Below are positions 39,968 to 49,583 of a stretch of DNA of 64,000 nt, piece after piece. The notes under the pieces were generated by a model. It saw nothing but the letters and a program-made list of their open reading frames with translations. It made no database searches and was not told the origin of the DNA. Every line of letters begins with the position of its first letter. Position 1 is the stretch's first letter. The translations under genes and the position numbers were made by a program. Source of the stretch: Alkalibacterium sp. (GTDB lineage Bacteria > Bacillota > Bacilli > Lactobacillales > Carnobacteriaceae_A); assembly GCA_020832185.1 (NCBI GenBank), contig JAFIFE010000023.1, positions 124,001-188,000 of the forward strand. Reading direction: 5' to 3'.

Positions 39968-39971
39968 ATAG
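39968..39971 (+). repeat. Right target-site duplication of the IS3-family element
   Basis: ATAG, identical to 38431-38434. Confidence 0.65.
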
Positions 39972-40080
39972 CTCTATCCTCTTTTTTTATTGCTTAAGAA
40001 CCAATCACGGGAAAACTAATAGTAATTAAAAGCAATTTCAAGTGGCTGAGGAAATTTTATTAGCTAATTCAATATAAAAC

Positions 40081-40111
40081 TGTTGACCGTACAACAGAGT
40101 CATGTTATATT
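40081..40111 (+). promoter_or_regulatory. Promoter fused to an AraR operator, second AraNPQ-like operon
   Basis: TTGACC (40083-40088), 17 bp, TATATT (40106-40111). The operator TGTTGACCGTACAACA (40081-40096) includes the -35 box, so repressor and polymerase would compete directly. Confidence 0.7.
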
Positions 40112-40122
40112 TAAATCAAATA

Positions 40123-40138
40123 AAAGGTACGTACTAGC
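40123..40138 (+). promoter_or_regulatory. AraR operator at the start point, second AraNPQ-like operon
   Basis: AAAGGTACGTACTAGC has a full GTACGTAC core just after the predicted transcription start. Confidence 0.7.
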
Positions 40139-40240
40139 TATGTATCTTTTTTCTTTATTTTATTAAAGAAAGCGTTTTTAATCGTTTATAAGGCAGACTT
40201 CTTTTTAAAACAGGGGGGTGAAAGTTAACGAAAGAAGTTT

Positions 40241-40256
40241 TAATGTACGTACATGT
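40241..40256 (+). promoter_or_regulatory. Third AraR operator, second AraNPQ-like operon
   Basis: TAATGTACGTACATGT is the most symmetrical site of the set. It lies 118 bp after the preceding operator, inside the leader. Confidence 0.7.
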
Positions 40257-40306
40257 ACTGTGCGTCATATTAATTAATTTCAAAATATAACACTGGAGGA
40301 ATATAA

Positions 40307-41581
40307 ATGAACATTCAGAAAAAGATGTTACTAAGCGCTGCGACTCTTTCCTTAGGAGTCTTAGCTGGTTGTGGAAATTCAAATGAAATTGTGATGTGGA
40401 CACCACTTACAGGTGAAGATGGACAAATTATGGATCAGATGGTTGAAGATTACAACGACACCGATCCTGAGTTTCCTGTTTCACATGTCATCACTCCTGA
40501 TTTATATACACAGATTTATACTGTTATGAATACAGGTGAAGGAACTCCAGATTTAGCAATGATTCATGCTGATAGAGTAGAAGGATTTGTCCGTTTTGAT
40601 ATGGTTAAACCATTCGACGATTTAATGAGTACTCATACCACATTGAATCAGAATAATTATATAGATCAAGCATGGACTGCTGGGGAAGTCGATGGATCAC
40701 AATATACTATACCATTGGATGTTCATTCAAATGTATTATATTACAACCAAGATTTGATGGCTCAGTATGATATTGACCATTTCCTGGATGATGACGTTTT
40801 AACCTTTGATGAGATCATGTCATTGGAAGGACAACTTGAAGATGGTCATTACGCTATAAATAATGCGTTGATGTCATGGGTGTTGCTTGCTCAAGTTGTA
40901 AACCTAGGAGGAGATATCAGTGATGATGCTGGAAATCCAACAATTGATACGCCTGAAATGGCTGAAGCAATGGAGGCATTGGTTGCTGTTGAAGAGGCAG
41001 GATTAATGACCCCACAGGGTGAAGATGGATTTGCAATGTTCCAGGGACAAACTGTTATCTTCTCGTCAGATGGGACGTGGTCATCATTAGCACATGATAT
41101 GGTGGATGATTTAAACTATGGAATAACTAACATTTATTCATTCGACAGCGATACTTGGCATAACCGTGGGTCTTCTCACTTATTCTCAATGCTAGTTAGT
41201 GAAGATCGTACAGAGGAAAAAGAAGAAGGGATTGGAGAATTTCTTGAGTGGATCTATGAGAATTCAATCACTTGGGCTGATGCCGGACAAATTCCAGCAA
41301 GTAGAGAAGTATACGAATCTCCTGAATTTGAAGATTATCAGCAGTCATTCTTTACTCAAACAGAAGAACAAAGAGATTCTTTATTAATATTCGACTATGA
41401 ATATTATGGTTATGTAGAAGCTGCTATCAACTTGGTTATTTTAGATATGCTTTATGGAAATATCTCAATTGAAGATGGTCTTGCAGCTGCTCAACAAGAA
41501 GTTGAAGATTTAGTTGCACAAGGTCATGGTGCGGATATTGAAATAGATTTAGATGATTTTGAAGTAGAAGACGCAGAATAA
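40307..41581 (+). CDS. Sugar ABC transporter substrate-binding lipoprotein (AraN-like, system 2)
   Basis: This 424-residue solute-binding protein has lipobox LAGC with Cys22 and then EIVMWTPLTGEDGQIMDQMV, a MalE-like start of the binding domain. It is acidic, with an Asp/Glu-rich end. It heads an operon with two permeases, arabinanase and arabinofuranosidase genes, which makes arabino-oligosaccharides the best guess for the ligand. Three AraR-type operators precede it. GGAGG lies before the ATG. Confidence 0.88.
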   Translation: MNIQKKMLLSAATLSLGVLAGCGNSNEIVMWTPLTGEDGQIMDQMVEDYNDTDPEFPVSHVITPDLYTQIYTVMNTGEGTPDLAMIHADRVEGFVRFDMVKPFDDLMSTHTTLNQNNYIDQAWTAGEVDGSQYTIPLDVHSNVLYYNQDLMAQYDIDHFLDDDVLTFDEIMSLEGQLEDGHYAINNALMSWVLLAQVVNLGGDISDDAGNPTIDTPEMAEAMEALVAVEEAGLMTPQGEDGFAMFQGQTVIFSSDGTWSSLAHDMVDDLNYGITNIYSFDSDTWHNRGSSHLFSMLVSEDRTEEKEEGIGEFLEWIYENSITWADAGQIPASREVYESPEFEDYQQSFFTQTEEQRDSLLIFDYEYYGYVEAAINLVILDMLYGNISIEDGLAAAQQEVEDLVAQGHGADIEIDLDDFEVEDAE

Positions 41582-41598
41582 TTTCAAGTTATATTCAG

Positions 41599-41641
41599 AA
41601 GCGCCATTCTTAACTGCATAATAGAATGGTGCTTTTTCTTT
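41599..41641 (+). terminator. Hairpin between binding-protein and permease genes, system 2
   Basis: AAGCGCCATTCT pairs with AGAATGGTGCTT (one G-U) and is followed by TTTCTTTT. It is likely a leaky terminator giving more binding protein than permease. Confidence 0.7.
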
Positions 41642-41662
41642 TAAATACGAAAGGAGTCAACT

Positions 41663-42577
41663 ATGGAAAAATCAATGACAGAAGAAATACCAGTTCAAAA
41701 GAAGAAAAAATTTAATCTCAAGCAATGGATTTTTATAGGACCCCATTTTATATTCTTTGCAGTGTTCATTTTCTTTCCAATGATTTACGGTTTTTATGCC
41801 TCTTTTACCCGTTGGAATTTATTGAGTACCCCACAATGGGTAGGATTGCAGAATTATCAGACAATACTTGGAGATCCAAGCTCGTCATTCTACAGGCAGT
41901 TCAGAACGGGTCTATTTAATACATTAGTCTTTGTTGCCGGGACGGTGCCTCTTCAAGTAATCATTCCTTTAATACTAGCAATAATGCTTCAGCATAAAGG
42001 GGTAAGATTTAAAGGGTTATTTCAAGCCATTTTTTACATCCCTGGCCTAATATCGGTTTCAGCTGCAGCTATAGTATGGCTGTTAATATTCAATCCAAGA
42101 CTTGGCCCAGTTAATAACCTCCTGGGATCTGAAGTGACCTGGGTGGTTAATCAGCCGTATGCATGGATAGTCATTTTTATGATGACTCTATGGGGAGCCA
42201 TTGGAGGTAACTTGATTATTTACCGTTCTGCCATGAGCGGTATCTCAAGAGATTTATATGAAGCTGCAGAACTAGATGGAGCTTCAGGAACAGTTAAATT
42301 CTTTAAAATTACTTTGCCAATGATCAAATTTCCATTACTTTATACAATTGTTATGTCAACAGCAGGTGCATTTAATGTATTTGCTCAGCCACTTATGGTG
42401 ACCCAAGGTGGACCGGAACAGACAACACATGTTTTAATGATGTATATTCGGACATTAGCATTCGGTCAAGGTCAATCCGTAGCAGGTATGGCAGCTGCAA
42501 TGTCAATTCTACTTGGATTAGTCATTGTTGTTATTGCTGCATTCCAGTTTAAGATTATGTACTCTAATGCAAAATAG
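41663..42577 (+). CDS. Sugar ABC transporter permease (AraP-like, system 2)
   Basis: This 304-residue protein has six membrane helices and the EAA loop LYEAAELDGASGTVKFFKITLP. A short basic N-terminal tail (KKKKFNLKQW) precedes the first helix. AAAGGAG lies before the ATG. It is the partner of the next gene and of the lipoprotein before it, and parallels the gene at 35616. Confidence 0.88.
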   Translation: MEKSMTEEIPVQKKKKFNLKQWIFIGPHFIFFAVFIFFPMIYGFYASFTRWNLLSTPQWVGLQNYQTILGDPSSSFYRQFRTGLFNTLVFVAGTVPLQVIIPLILAIMLQHKGVRFKGLFQAIFYIPGLISVSAAAIVWLLIFNPRLGPVNNLLGSEVTWVVNQPYAWIVIFMMTLWGAIGGNLIIYRSAMSGISRDLYEAAELDGASGTVKFFKITLPMIKFPLLYTIVMSTAGAFNVFAQPLMVTQGGPEQTTHVLMMYIRTLAFGQGQSVAGMAAAMSILLGLVIVVIAAFQFKIMYSNAK

Positions 42578-42592
42578 AAAGGGGTTTTAACA

Positions 42593-43444
42593 TTGGAAAG
42601 AAACAAGACATTTATAATTACTAAATGGGTCTCCTATGTGTTGCTTACCATTACAGCCATCATATGGGTGTTCCCTGCAATCTACGCATTGACAACATCA
42701 TTTAAGACTCAATCGGATGTCATACAAACTGGATTCAGATTATTACCGGCTTCCTGGGTGATGGACAACTATGCGAGAGTTTTGTCAAACACTTCAAGTG
42801 CGCCAATTGTAAGATGGTTTCTTAATTCAGTGCTGATTTCTACGAGTCACACGATATTAATGGTTATTGTAGTTTCTCTGGCAGCTTTCGGGTATGCAAG
42901 ATTAGATTTTAAATATAGAGATACTATGTTTTTTGTTATACTAGCAATATCTATGTTTCCAGCTGTCGTCAATATAATACCTAATTATATGATCGTACAC
43001 CGTCTTGGGTGGGTAAATACTCCTTTAGCTGTAATTGTACCTGGTATTGCTGCAGTAGGAAATGTATTCCTTGTGCGTCAATTCATGACTGGATTACCAA
43101 AGTCCTATGATGAATCTGCACGTATGGATGGAGCAAGTGATTTCACTATTTACTTGAAAATTATCGTCCCATTGATTAAGCCAGTTCTAATTGTTACATC
43201 GATATTCTCTTTTACTGGTTCATGGAACGACTTTTTATGGCCAACTATTGTATTGAATGACGTAAGACAACTGACGATTACAGCAGGCATGCTTCTGCTG
43301 CAAGATATTTATGGGAATTATATGATGATTGGACAGCTGATGGCTTCAGCATTCCTGGCAATGATCCCTACAACATTACTATTTATTTTTGCACAGAAAT
43401 ACTTTATAGAATCATTGAATTTAAACACTGGTCTAAAAGGTTAA
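42593..43444 (+). CDS. Sugar ABC transporter permease (AraQ-like, system 2)
   Basis: This 283-residue protein has six membrane helices and the EAA loop YDESARMDGASDFTIYLKIIVP. The start codon appears to be TTG at 42593, with AAAGGGG about ten bases upstream; no ATG stands near a good site. It completes the second arabinose-type importer, again without an ATPase gene. Confidence 0.85.
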   Translation: MERNKTFIITKWVSYVLLTITAIIWVFPAIYALTTSFKTQSDVIQTGFRLLPASWVMDNYARVLSNTSSAPIVRWFLNSVLISTSHTILMVIVVSLAAFGYARLDFKYRDTMFFVILAISMFPAVVNIIPNYMIVHRLGWVNTPLAVIVPGIAAVGNVFLVRQFMTGLPKSYDESARMDGASDFTIYLKIIVPLIKPVLIVTSIFSFTGSWNDFLWPTIVLNDVRQLTITAGMLLLQDIYGNYMMIGQLMASAFLAMIPTTLLFIFAQKYFIESLNLNTGLKG

Positions 43445-43459
43445 TTAGGAGGATAAACT

Positions 43460-43900
43460 GTGAAAAGACAAACAGAACGAAGACTATTAACAGCCGTCTC
43501 GATATGGCACTTTATTAATGGGATACTGACTATCTTTGTTTTTGGATTATGGTTCAAAAATAACGGAGACACAGCGATTAATCAGTTATATCCTGAATTA
43601 GCTGGAGGAAGCTCAAGTTTTGTGGATATCCTTTACACTGTACTAACCTCTTATTCTATAATAGTAATACTTATTGGTGCTGGAAATATTTACAGCTTAA
43701 AAAAATTAAAAGACAATGAAATACAACGAAAATGGCAGGGGTGGTTGTTACTGATGCTGTTAGCTTCCTTTATATCTTTTGATGTAATCGCATCTCTATT
43801 ATATTTGATCACCCTGGTCACCTATTCATCTAAAAATAAAGCAATAGAATTAAGCCAAAACAATCAAACTCACTATCAACTGGCAAATGGAGGACTATAA
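43460..43900 (+). CDS. Small integral membrane protein of unknown family
   Basis: This 146-residue protein starts with GTG after GGAGG. Three hydrophobic stretches are visible: residues about 14-30 (HFINGILTIFVFGLWF), 58-76 (ILYTVLTSYSIIVILIGAG) and 94-122, with a charged segment KKLKDNEIQRKW between the last two. I do not recognise the family. It lies between the permease and GH43 genes of the arabinan operon, with spacing of 15 and 3 bases, so it is cotranscribed and may take part in transport or envelope functions. Confidence 0.65.
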   Translation: MKRQTERRLLTAVSIWHFINGILTIFVFGLWFKNNGDTAINQLYPELAGGSSSFVDILYTVLTSYSIIVILIGAGNIYSLKKLKDNEIQRKWQGWLLLMLLASFISFDVIASLLYLITLVTYSSKNKAIELSQNNQTHYQLANGGL

Positions 43901-43903
43901 CAA

Positions 43904-44869
43904 ATGACAAACGATTACACCTATTCAAATCCTATAGTATTAGAGAGAGCAGATCCTTGGGTGTATAAACACACAGATGGCTTTTACTATTTCACCGGAT
44001 CCGTTCCAGGCTATCAGTCTATTGAACTTAGAAGAGCTAAAACACTTAATGAATTAAAAGACGCTGAAAAAGTGACGGTATGGACGGCTCATGAATCTGG
44101 AGAAATGAGTCATCTCATATGGGCACCTGAAATTCATTATATAAATGAAAAGTGGTATATCTATTTTGCTGCAGCTTCTTCAGACCAGCCAAAAAATGAT
44201 ATTTTCCAGCACCGGATGTATGCAATTGAATGTGCTGACGAAAATCCATTATCTGCTAACTGGATTGAAAAAGGTCAGGTCAAAACGCACATCAACAGTT
44301 TTTGTCTGGATGCTACAACATTTACGCACAATGATCAGTTGTACTACGTTTGGGCACAGAAAGATCCAGCTATTCCAGGCAATTCAAATTTATATATATC
44401 CGAGATGGAAAATCCATGGACATTAAAAGGGCATACCACTCTGTTGACTATTCCTGAATTTGATTGGGAGACAATCGGTTTCCTGGTCAACGAAGGCCCA
44501 GCTGTTCTGAAAAGAAATGGTAAAATTTTCATAACTTATTCTGCCAGTGCTACTGATGAGAATTATGCGATGGGACTCTTATGGGCAGACGAAGACAGTG
44601 ATTTACTCGATGGGTACTCATGGACAAAGTCTGAGAAACCTGTGTTTACATCATCCGAAAAAAATAGTTTGTACGGGCCGGGTCATAACTCGTTTACACG
44701 ATCAGAAGATGATCAGAAGGATGTTCTCATTTACCACGCACGTCCCGAGAAGAACAAAGAAGGCGATCCTTTAGATAATCCAAACAGACATGCTAATGCA
44801 CAGGTCTTTGGATTTGATGAAGATGGATTTCCAACATTCGGTGAACCCGGAAGCTCGTTAGCAAATTGA
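43904..44869 (+). CDS. GH43 exo-alpha-1,5-L-arabinofuranosidase type
   Basis: This 321-residue protein is a single GH43 propeller with no signal peptide. General base Asp17 lies in LERADPWVYK, the second Asp in SFCLDATTF and general acid Glu in LVNEGPAVLKR. This compact form resembles the GH43 group that trims arabinose from arabino-oligosaccharides. Its ribosome site GGAGG lies within the end of the preceding gene, three bases apart, suggesting coupled translation. Confidence 0.8.
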   Translation: MTNDYTYSNPIVLERADPWVYKHTDGFYYFTGSVPGYQSIELRRAKTLNELKDAEKVTVWTAHESGEMSHLIWAPEIHYINEKWYIYFAAASSDQPKNDIFQHRMYAIECADENPLSANWIEKGQVKTHINSFCLDATTFTHNDQLYYVWAQKDPAIPGNSNLYISEMENPWTLKGHTTLLTIPEFDWETIGFLVNEGPAVLKRNGKIFITYSASATDENYAMGLLWADEDSDLLDGYSWTKSEKPVFTSSEKNSLYGPGHNSFTRSEDDQKDVLIYHARPEKNKEGDPLDNPNRHANAQVFGFDEDGFPTFGEPGSSLAN

Positions 44870-44889
44870 TCTGAGAAGGGATAAAGTGA

Positions 44890-46521
44890 ATGCCTAACAT
44901 TAAAGGGACCAAATCTAAAATAGTGTTATCTACAATTTTTTTACTGGGAGTGAGTGGTTGCACAATGTCATCTGATGGAGTAAGACAGCCTGATACGCAA
45001 GAGTGGGAAACAAGACCGGCTGGAAGAGTGTCAATTCATGATCCAGCGGTAAGATCTGTGATCAATGAAGATGGAGAGGAAGTTTTTTATGCGTTTGGTA
45101 CGCATATATCTCAAGCTAAGTCAACTGATCTCGTAAACTGGGAAGTTCCCCATATGACAGAATATGAAAATATGGATGATAATATAATATTTGGCAACAC
45201 TAATGAGAACCTTCAGGAAACATTTGAATGGTCTGGTCATGACGATGCAGATTCTGCTGGAGGGTATAATTTATGGGCACCGGATGTTATCTGGAATGAG
45301 AACTTTGAATGGGCAAATGGAGATACCGGTGCTTACCAGATGTATTATTCAGCCAGTTCAACATGGAGAAGATCGGCCATCGTTTTAATGGCCTCTCCAG
45401 ATATCGAAGGACCCTATACGTACGTTGATACAATCATTTATTCTGGGTTTACATCCAGTGATTCAACAGACGGCAGTGAACGGAATATCAATTACGAAGG
45501 CACACATTTACCTGAACTGATTGAAGAGGGAGTGATTTCTGAATTCAATGAGAACTGGGTTAGAGGTGGCGGTACGGAATATAATACAGACTATGCGCCT
45601 AACGCAATCGATCCTGCTCCATTTTATGATGAGGACGGGAATTTCATGCTCGTATACGGTTCTTGGTCTGGAGGCATACATTTACTGGAACTAGACGATG
45701 CGACAGGTAAGCCGATTTATCCCGGAGAAGACGGTGAGACTGAGGACGGCCGTACCATCGACCGTTATTTCGGAACCAAATTATCGGGAGGGTACCACCA
45801 GTCAGGTGAAGGACCTTATATTGCTTATGATGATGAATCGGGGTATTACAATCTCTATATAACATATGGCGCTCTTCAGGCACACGGTGGTTATAATATG
45901 AGGCTATTCCGTTCTGAAACTGTTGATGGGCCCTATGTAGATGCTCAAGGTAATACAGGAATAATCAATTCCGGTGATATAAACGAAAATTATGGCATTA
46001 AATTACTTGGGAACTATCATTTTACAGGTCTTAATAATAGAGGGTACCGTGCTCCAGGTCATAATTCGATTGTAAATGATCAGAATGGAAACTGGTTCAA
46101 TGTGTTTCACACTCGTTTCAACAGCGGATCAGAACAGCATGAAGTACGTGTGCATCAGATGCTGAAGAATAGAGAAGACTGGCCGATTCCATTGCCTTAT
46201 GAATACAGAGGTGAAGCAGCTTCAACAGGTAACTTAAGTAGTGAAGATGTTTCTGGAAAATATGAATTTGTAAATCACGGGACAAAAAATTCCAGCGACA
46301 TGCTTCCAACTCTTTCAATTGAGCTTAACGAGGACAACACTATCTCTGGTGATATTGAAGGCGAATGGGAAATTGATGAATCTGGTTATGCGACTTTCAC
46401 CATTGAAGGAAACACTTATAACGGTATTTTTACTGAACAACCGGATGAAAATGATGAAATGAGAATAGTGTTTGCTGCGTTTGGCGATAACAATGAAATG
46501 ATTTGGGGAATACAACCCTAA
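44890..46521 (+). CDS. Endo-alpha-1,5-L-arabinanase, GH43, lipoprotein
   Basis: This 543-residue exported protein has a lipobox VSGC with Cys24, so it is probably anchored on the outer face of the membrane. The GH43 propeller has Asp in RVSIHDPAVR, Asp in APNAIDPAPFYDEDG and Glu in HQSGEGPYIAYDD. A C-terminal beta-barrel domain (from about residue 455, KYEFVNHGTKNSS) is found in AbnB-type arabinanases. It should cut arabinan outside the cell to oligosaccharides for the importer encoded just upstream. It is related to the larger protein at 61969. Confidence 0.9.
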   Translation: MPNIKGTKSKIVLSTIFLLGVSGCTMSSDGVRQPDTQEWETRPAGRVSIHDPAVRSVINEDGEEVFYAFGTHISQAKSTDLVNWEVPHMTEYENMDDNIIFGNTNENLQETFEWSGHDDADSAGGYNLWAPDVIWNENFEWANGDTGAYQMYYSASSTWRRSAIVLMASPDIEGPYTYVDTIIYSGFTSSDSTDGSERNINYEGTHLPELIEEGVISEFNENWVRGGGTEYNTDYAPNAIDPAPFYDEDGNFMLVYGSWSGGIHLLELDDATGKPIYPGEDGETEDGRTIDRYFGTKLSGGYHQSGEGPYIAYDDESGYYNLYITYGALQAHGGYNMRLFRSETVDGPYVDAQGNTGIINSGDINENYGIKLLGNYHFTGLNNRGYRAPGHNSIVNDQNGNWFNVFHTRFNSGSEQHEVRVHQMLKNREDWPIPLPYEYRGEAASTGNLSSEDVSGKYEFVNHGTKNSSDMLPTLSIELNEDNTISGDIEGEWEIDESGYATFTIEGNTYNGIFTEQPDENDEMRIVFAAFGDNNEMIWGIQP

Positions 46522-46548
46522 TATTTAAGATTAAAAGGAGATTATTTT

Positions 46549-47994
46549 ATGACGATCAAAGTACTGACAGGTAAAAAAGGACCTCAGATAAGCAAATATA
46601 TATATGGACAATTTGCAGAACATCTAGGACGCTGTATTTACGAAGGCGTATGGGTAGGAGAAGATTCTGATATCCCTAACAATAAAGGCATTCGTTTGGA
46701 TGTTGTAGAAGCGCTAAAAGACATTAATGTCCCTGTTGTAAGGTGGCCAGGTGGATGTTTTGCCGATGAGTACCACTGGAAAGACGGAATAGGATCTCAA
46801 ATAGACAGAAAGACAATTGTCAATACACATTGGGGTGGCGTAGTTGAAAATAACCACTTCGGAACACATGAATTCTTCCACCTTCTTGATTTACTGGGTG
46901 CAGATGCATATGTGAATGGAAACGTTGGAAGTGGAACTGTTCAGGAAATGCAAGAGTGGGTCGAGTACATGACGTTTGAAGGCGAGTCACCTATGGCAAA
47001 CTTGCGTAAAGAAAATGGAAGTGAAAAGGCTTGGGATGTCAAATTCTTTGGAGTAGGAAATGAAAGCTGGGGATGCGGTGGAAACATGCGTCCTGAGTAT
47101 TATGCAGACTTATATCGACGCTACCAGACATATGTTAGAGATTATACAGATCAGCATGTATACAAAATAGCATGTGGACCTAATATTGATGATTATAACT
47201 GGATGGAACAAGTTATGAAAATTGCAGCACCCTTTATGGATGGGATCAGTTTACATCACTATGCTCTTGCTTCAGAATGGGAGGACAAGCGTCCGGCTCT
47301 AGGGTTCCCTGAAAAAGAATGGCACTCACTGATTGAAAGTGCGCTTAAAATGGACGAGCTGATCACAAAACACTCTACAATTATGGATAAATATGATCCT
47401 GATAAACGAGTAGGTCTTATTGTCGACGAATGGGGATCTTGGCTTGATGTTGAAAAAGGGACTAATCCTGGATTCCTGTATCAGCAAAATACTATTCGCG
47501 ATGCAATGGTCGCAAGCTTAACTTTAAATATCTTCCACCGTCACGCTGACCGTGTTCGTATGGCAAACATCGCTCAAATGGTTAACGTACTTCAAGCGAT
47601 GCTGCTTACTGAAGGGGAAAAGATGATCAAGACACCCACTTATCACGTGTTTGATTTATATAAATATCATCAAGACGCTGAACTGGTCGACACATATGGT
47701 GAGAGTAAGACATTCGTAGATTATACAGTTTCCAAGAAAGACGGAAACCTTGCTATTTCAATATGCAATTATAGTGTAGACACTAGTGAGAGTCTATCTT
47801 TTGATTTGAATGAGTTCACACATACTTCAGCTGAAGGTTGGATAGTAGCTGGAGATGTAATGGATGCACATAACTCTTTTGATGATACTGATAAAGTAGC
47901 GAAGAAGGCATTCAAGGATTATAATCTGGAAGATAGACACCTCTCAGTGACATTGCCACCTATGAGTGTGGCCACAGTGCTTATTAAGGGGTAA
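46549..47994 (+). CDS. Alpha-L-arabinofuranosidase, GH51 (second type)
   Basis: This 481-residue cytosolic GH51 has acid/base Glu172 in [13 protein letters not shown] and nucleophile Glu294 in [11 protein letters not shown]. It differs clearly from the AbfA-type enzyme at 32419 ([18 protein letters not shown] instead of [18 protein letters not shown]) and belongs to another GH51 group, suggesting a different linkage preference. It follows the endo-arabinanase gene with AAAAGGAG before the ATG. Two bases after its stop codon a cysteine-rich protein gene begins. Confidence 0.93.
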   Translation: MTIKVLTGKKGPQISKYIYGQFAEHLGRCIYEGVWVGEDSDIPNNKGIRLDVVEALKDINVPVVRWPGGCFADEYHWKDGIGSQIDRKTIVNTHWGGVVENNHFGTHEFFHLLDLLGADAYVNGNVGSGTVQEMQEWVEYMTFEGESPMANLRKENGSEKAWDVKFFGVGNESWGCGGNMRPEYYADLYRRYQTYVRDYTDQHVYKIACGPNIDDYNWMEQVMKIAAPFMDGISLHHYALASEWEDKRPALGFPEKEWHSLIESALKMDELITKHSTIMDKYDPDKRVGLIVDEWGSWLDVEKGTNPGFLYQQNTIRDAMVASLTLNIFHRHADRVRMANIAQMVNVLQAMLLTEGEKMIKTPTYHVFDLYKYHQDAELVDTYGESKTFVDYTVSKKDGNLAISICNYSVDTSESLSFDLNEFTHTSAEGWIVAGDVMDAHNSFDDTDKVAKKAFKDYNLEDRHLSVTLPPMSVATVLIKG

Positions 47995-47996
47995 TC

Positions 47997-48233
47997 ATGA
48001 CGTGTAAAAGCTGCGAAAGATTACAAGAAATGGCAAACTTGAACGAAAGAGAAATGATTGAAGAGCAGCTGATGCTGGAGACAGATTTGGCTACTGAAGA
48101 AACTAAAGACAACCGACTCTCGATTTGTATGACCTGTCCTTTTTTATCAGGCCAAACCTGTACGAAATGCGGTTGTTATGCACTATTTCGAGCAAGTTTA
48201 GAATTTAAAAACTGTCCAGTCAATAAGTGGTAA
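47997..48233 (+). CDS. Small cysteine-rich protein (DUF6171-like)
   Basis: This 78-residue protein has CKSC near the N-terminus, CMTCP in the middle, then CTKCGCYALFRASLEFKNCP. Nine cysteines in CxxC-type pairs suggest a zinc-ribbon or iron-sulfur-like site. It resembles the DUF6171 family, for which I know no function. The ATG is two bases after the GH51 stop, so translation is probably coupled. It is the last gene of the arabinan operon. Confidence 0.7.
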   Translation: MTCKSCERLQEMANLNEREMIEEQLMLETDLATEETKDNRLSICMTCPFLSGQTCTKCGCYALFRASLEFKNCPVNKW

Positions 48234-48240
48234 ACATAAT

Positions 48241-48278
48241 TTTGGGTAAGGAGAGATAAGTTCTTCTTGCCCGAATAT
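48241..48278 (+). terminator. Probable terminator of the arabinan operon
   Basis: TTTGGGTAAG pairs with CTTGCCCGAA (two G-U pairs) around a 15-base loop. The downstream sequence is only moderately T-rich. Confidence 0.45.
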
Positions 48279-48336
48279 TATGTTAGTTTAATATTTAATC
48301 AAACTTGTTTATTTTTTTCTCTATTTCATGTATTAT

Positions 48337-48352
48337 ATATGTACGTACGAAT
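48337..48352 (+). promoter_or_regulatory. AraR operator before araR
   Basis: ATATGTACGTACGAAT has a full GTACGTAC core and overlaps the TATTATATAT stretch that probably contains the -10 box, 15 bases before the araR start. This predicts autoregulation. The -35 is not clear. Confidence 0.7.
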
Positions 48353-48366
48353 TTAGGGGTGAAATT

Positions 48367-49473
48367 ATGCTGAACGAGCCAAAATATATAATTATTAAAA
48401 AAAACCTCCAGCTTAAAATTGAGAATCAGGATTATAGTTTAGGGACGAAAATACCTTCTGAGGCGGAGTTGAGACAAGAGTATGATGTGAGTCGTCATAC
48501 GATAAGACAAGCTATATCAGAATTGGTTAATGATGGGTATCTTGTAAAACAACAGGGCTCTGGTACATTCGTAAGTGATTATTATAAAACGAGGCAAATA
48601 GGTAATGGGAAAAAGACTATTGGTGTCATCACTACTTATTTATCTGATTATATCTTCCCTTCAATTATCAGAGGTATTGAAGAAGAACTATCTAAACATG
48701 ATTATTCTTTAATGCTTTCCAGCACTCGAAACAATGTAGAGAATGAAAAGAGATCACTGGAAAGTATGATGGCTCAAAATGTAGATGGTCTAATTGTTGA
48801 ACCGACAAAAAGTAACTTAATGAATCCTAATCTAAATTATTATCTTAGTCTAAGTGAAAAACCGACGCCTCTAATTATGTTAAATGCATCTTATGAAGAG
48901 TTGGATTTACCTTTTGTCGCATTAGACGACGTCAAGGCTGGAAAAATGGCTACTGAACACCTTATTGATTTGGGTCATACTGATATTGGGATTATAACAA
49001 AGTCTGATGACTTGCAGGGAAAAAATAGACTTAAAGGGTATCTGAAAGCGCTGTACGATGCTAAGTTAACTTTCTCTAATGAATTTATTATGCGTTACGA
49101 TACTGAAGCAAAAAATGACTTGCCTAGTTTAATACGAATAATGCTCGAAAGTGGTCAATTACCGACTGCTTTTGTGTGTTATAACGACGAAATAGCCGTT
49201 ATGCTTATTAAAGAATTAAATGATAAAGGTATCAGCTGTCCAGATGACATCTCAGTAGTTAGTCATGATAATAGTTTTTATAGTACGACGCTACCTTCGG
49301 TAAAATTGACATCTATTGAACATCCTAAAGAAAAATTAGGTATTCAAGCCGCGAGATCAATCGTTCAAGCTGTTGAAAATAGAGAGCCTATAACCTCGTA
49401 TATATTTGATCCAGAGTTAATTATTAGAGAATCTACCAAAGCTATTGCTGAAAAAGACGAAATCGAGATATAA
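48367..49473 (+). CDS. araR: Arabinose operon repressor AraR
   Basis: The 368-residue protein has a GntR-type winged HTH (about residues 5-70, with IPSEAELRQEYDVSRHTIRQAISELVNDGYLVKQ) followed by a LacI/periplasmic-binding-like effector domain (from about 80, TIGVITTYLSDYIFPSIIRGIEE). This combination is specific to AraR. The start at 48367 follows AGGGGTG; an in-frame ATG at 48328 would place the operator inside the gene. Operators of the ATTTGTACGTACAAAT type precede most transcription units from 32389 to 59807. Confidence 0.93.
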   Translation: MLNEPKYIIIKKNLQLKIENQDYSLGTKIPSEAELRQEYDVSRHTIRQAISELVNDGYLVKQQGSGTFVSDYYKTRQIGNGKKTIGVITTYLSDYIFPSIIRGIEEELSKHDYSLMLSSTRNNVENEKRSLESMMAQNVDGLIVEPTKSNLMNPNLNYYLSLSEKPTPLIMLNASYEELDLPFVALDDVKAGKMATEHLIDLGHTDIGIITKSDDLQGKNRLKGYLKALYDAKLTFSNEFIMRYDTEAKNDLPSLIRIMLESGQLPTAFVCYNDEIAVMLIKELNDKGISCPDDISVVSHDNSFYSTTLPSVKLTSIEHPKEKLGIQAARSIVQAVENREPITSYIFDPELIIRESTKAIAEKDEIEI

Positions 49474-49514
49474 AATCCATGATTAATAAAAGGTTTAAAT
49501 ATAACTATGTTCAC

Positions 49515-49530
49515 ATATTTACGGACGTTT
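49515..49530 (+). promoter_or_regulatory. Possible AraR operator before araD
   Basis: TATTTACGGACGTTTA reads on the other strand as TAAACGTCCGTAAATA, resembling the GTCCGTAC sites at 59675 and 59792 with one core mismatch. Confidence 0.4.
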
Positions 49531-49583
49531 ATGTTCAATTGATGAAAATCCCGTACGAGTGAATTGTGAAAGGAGAATCACCT

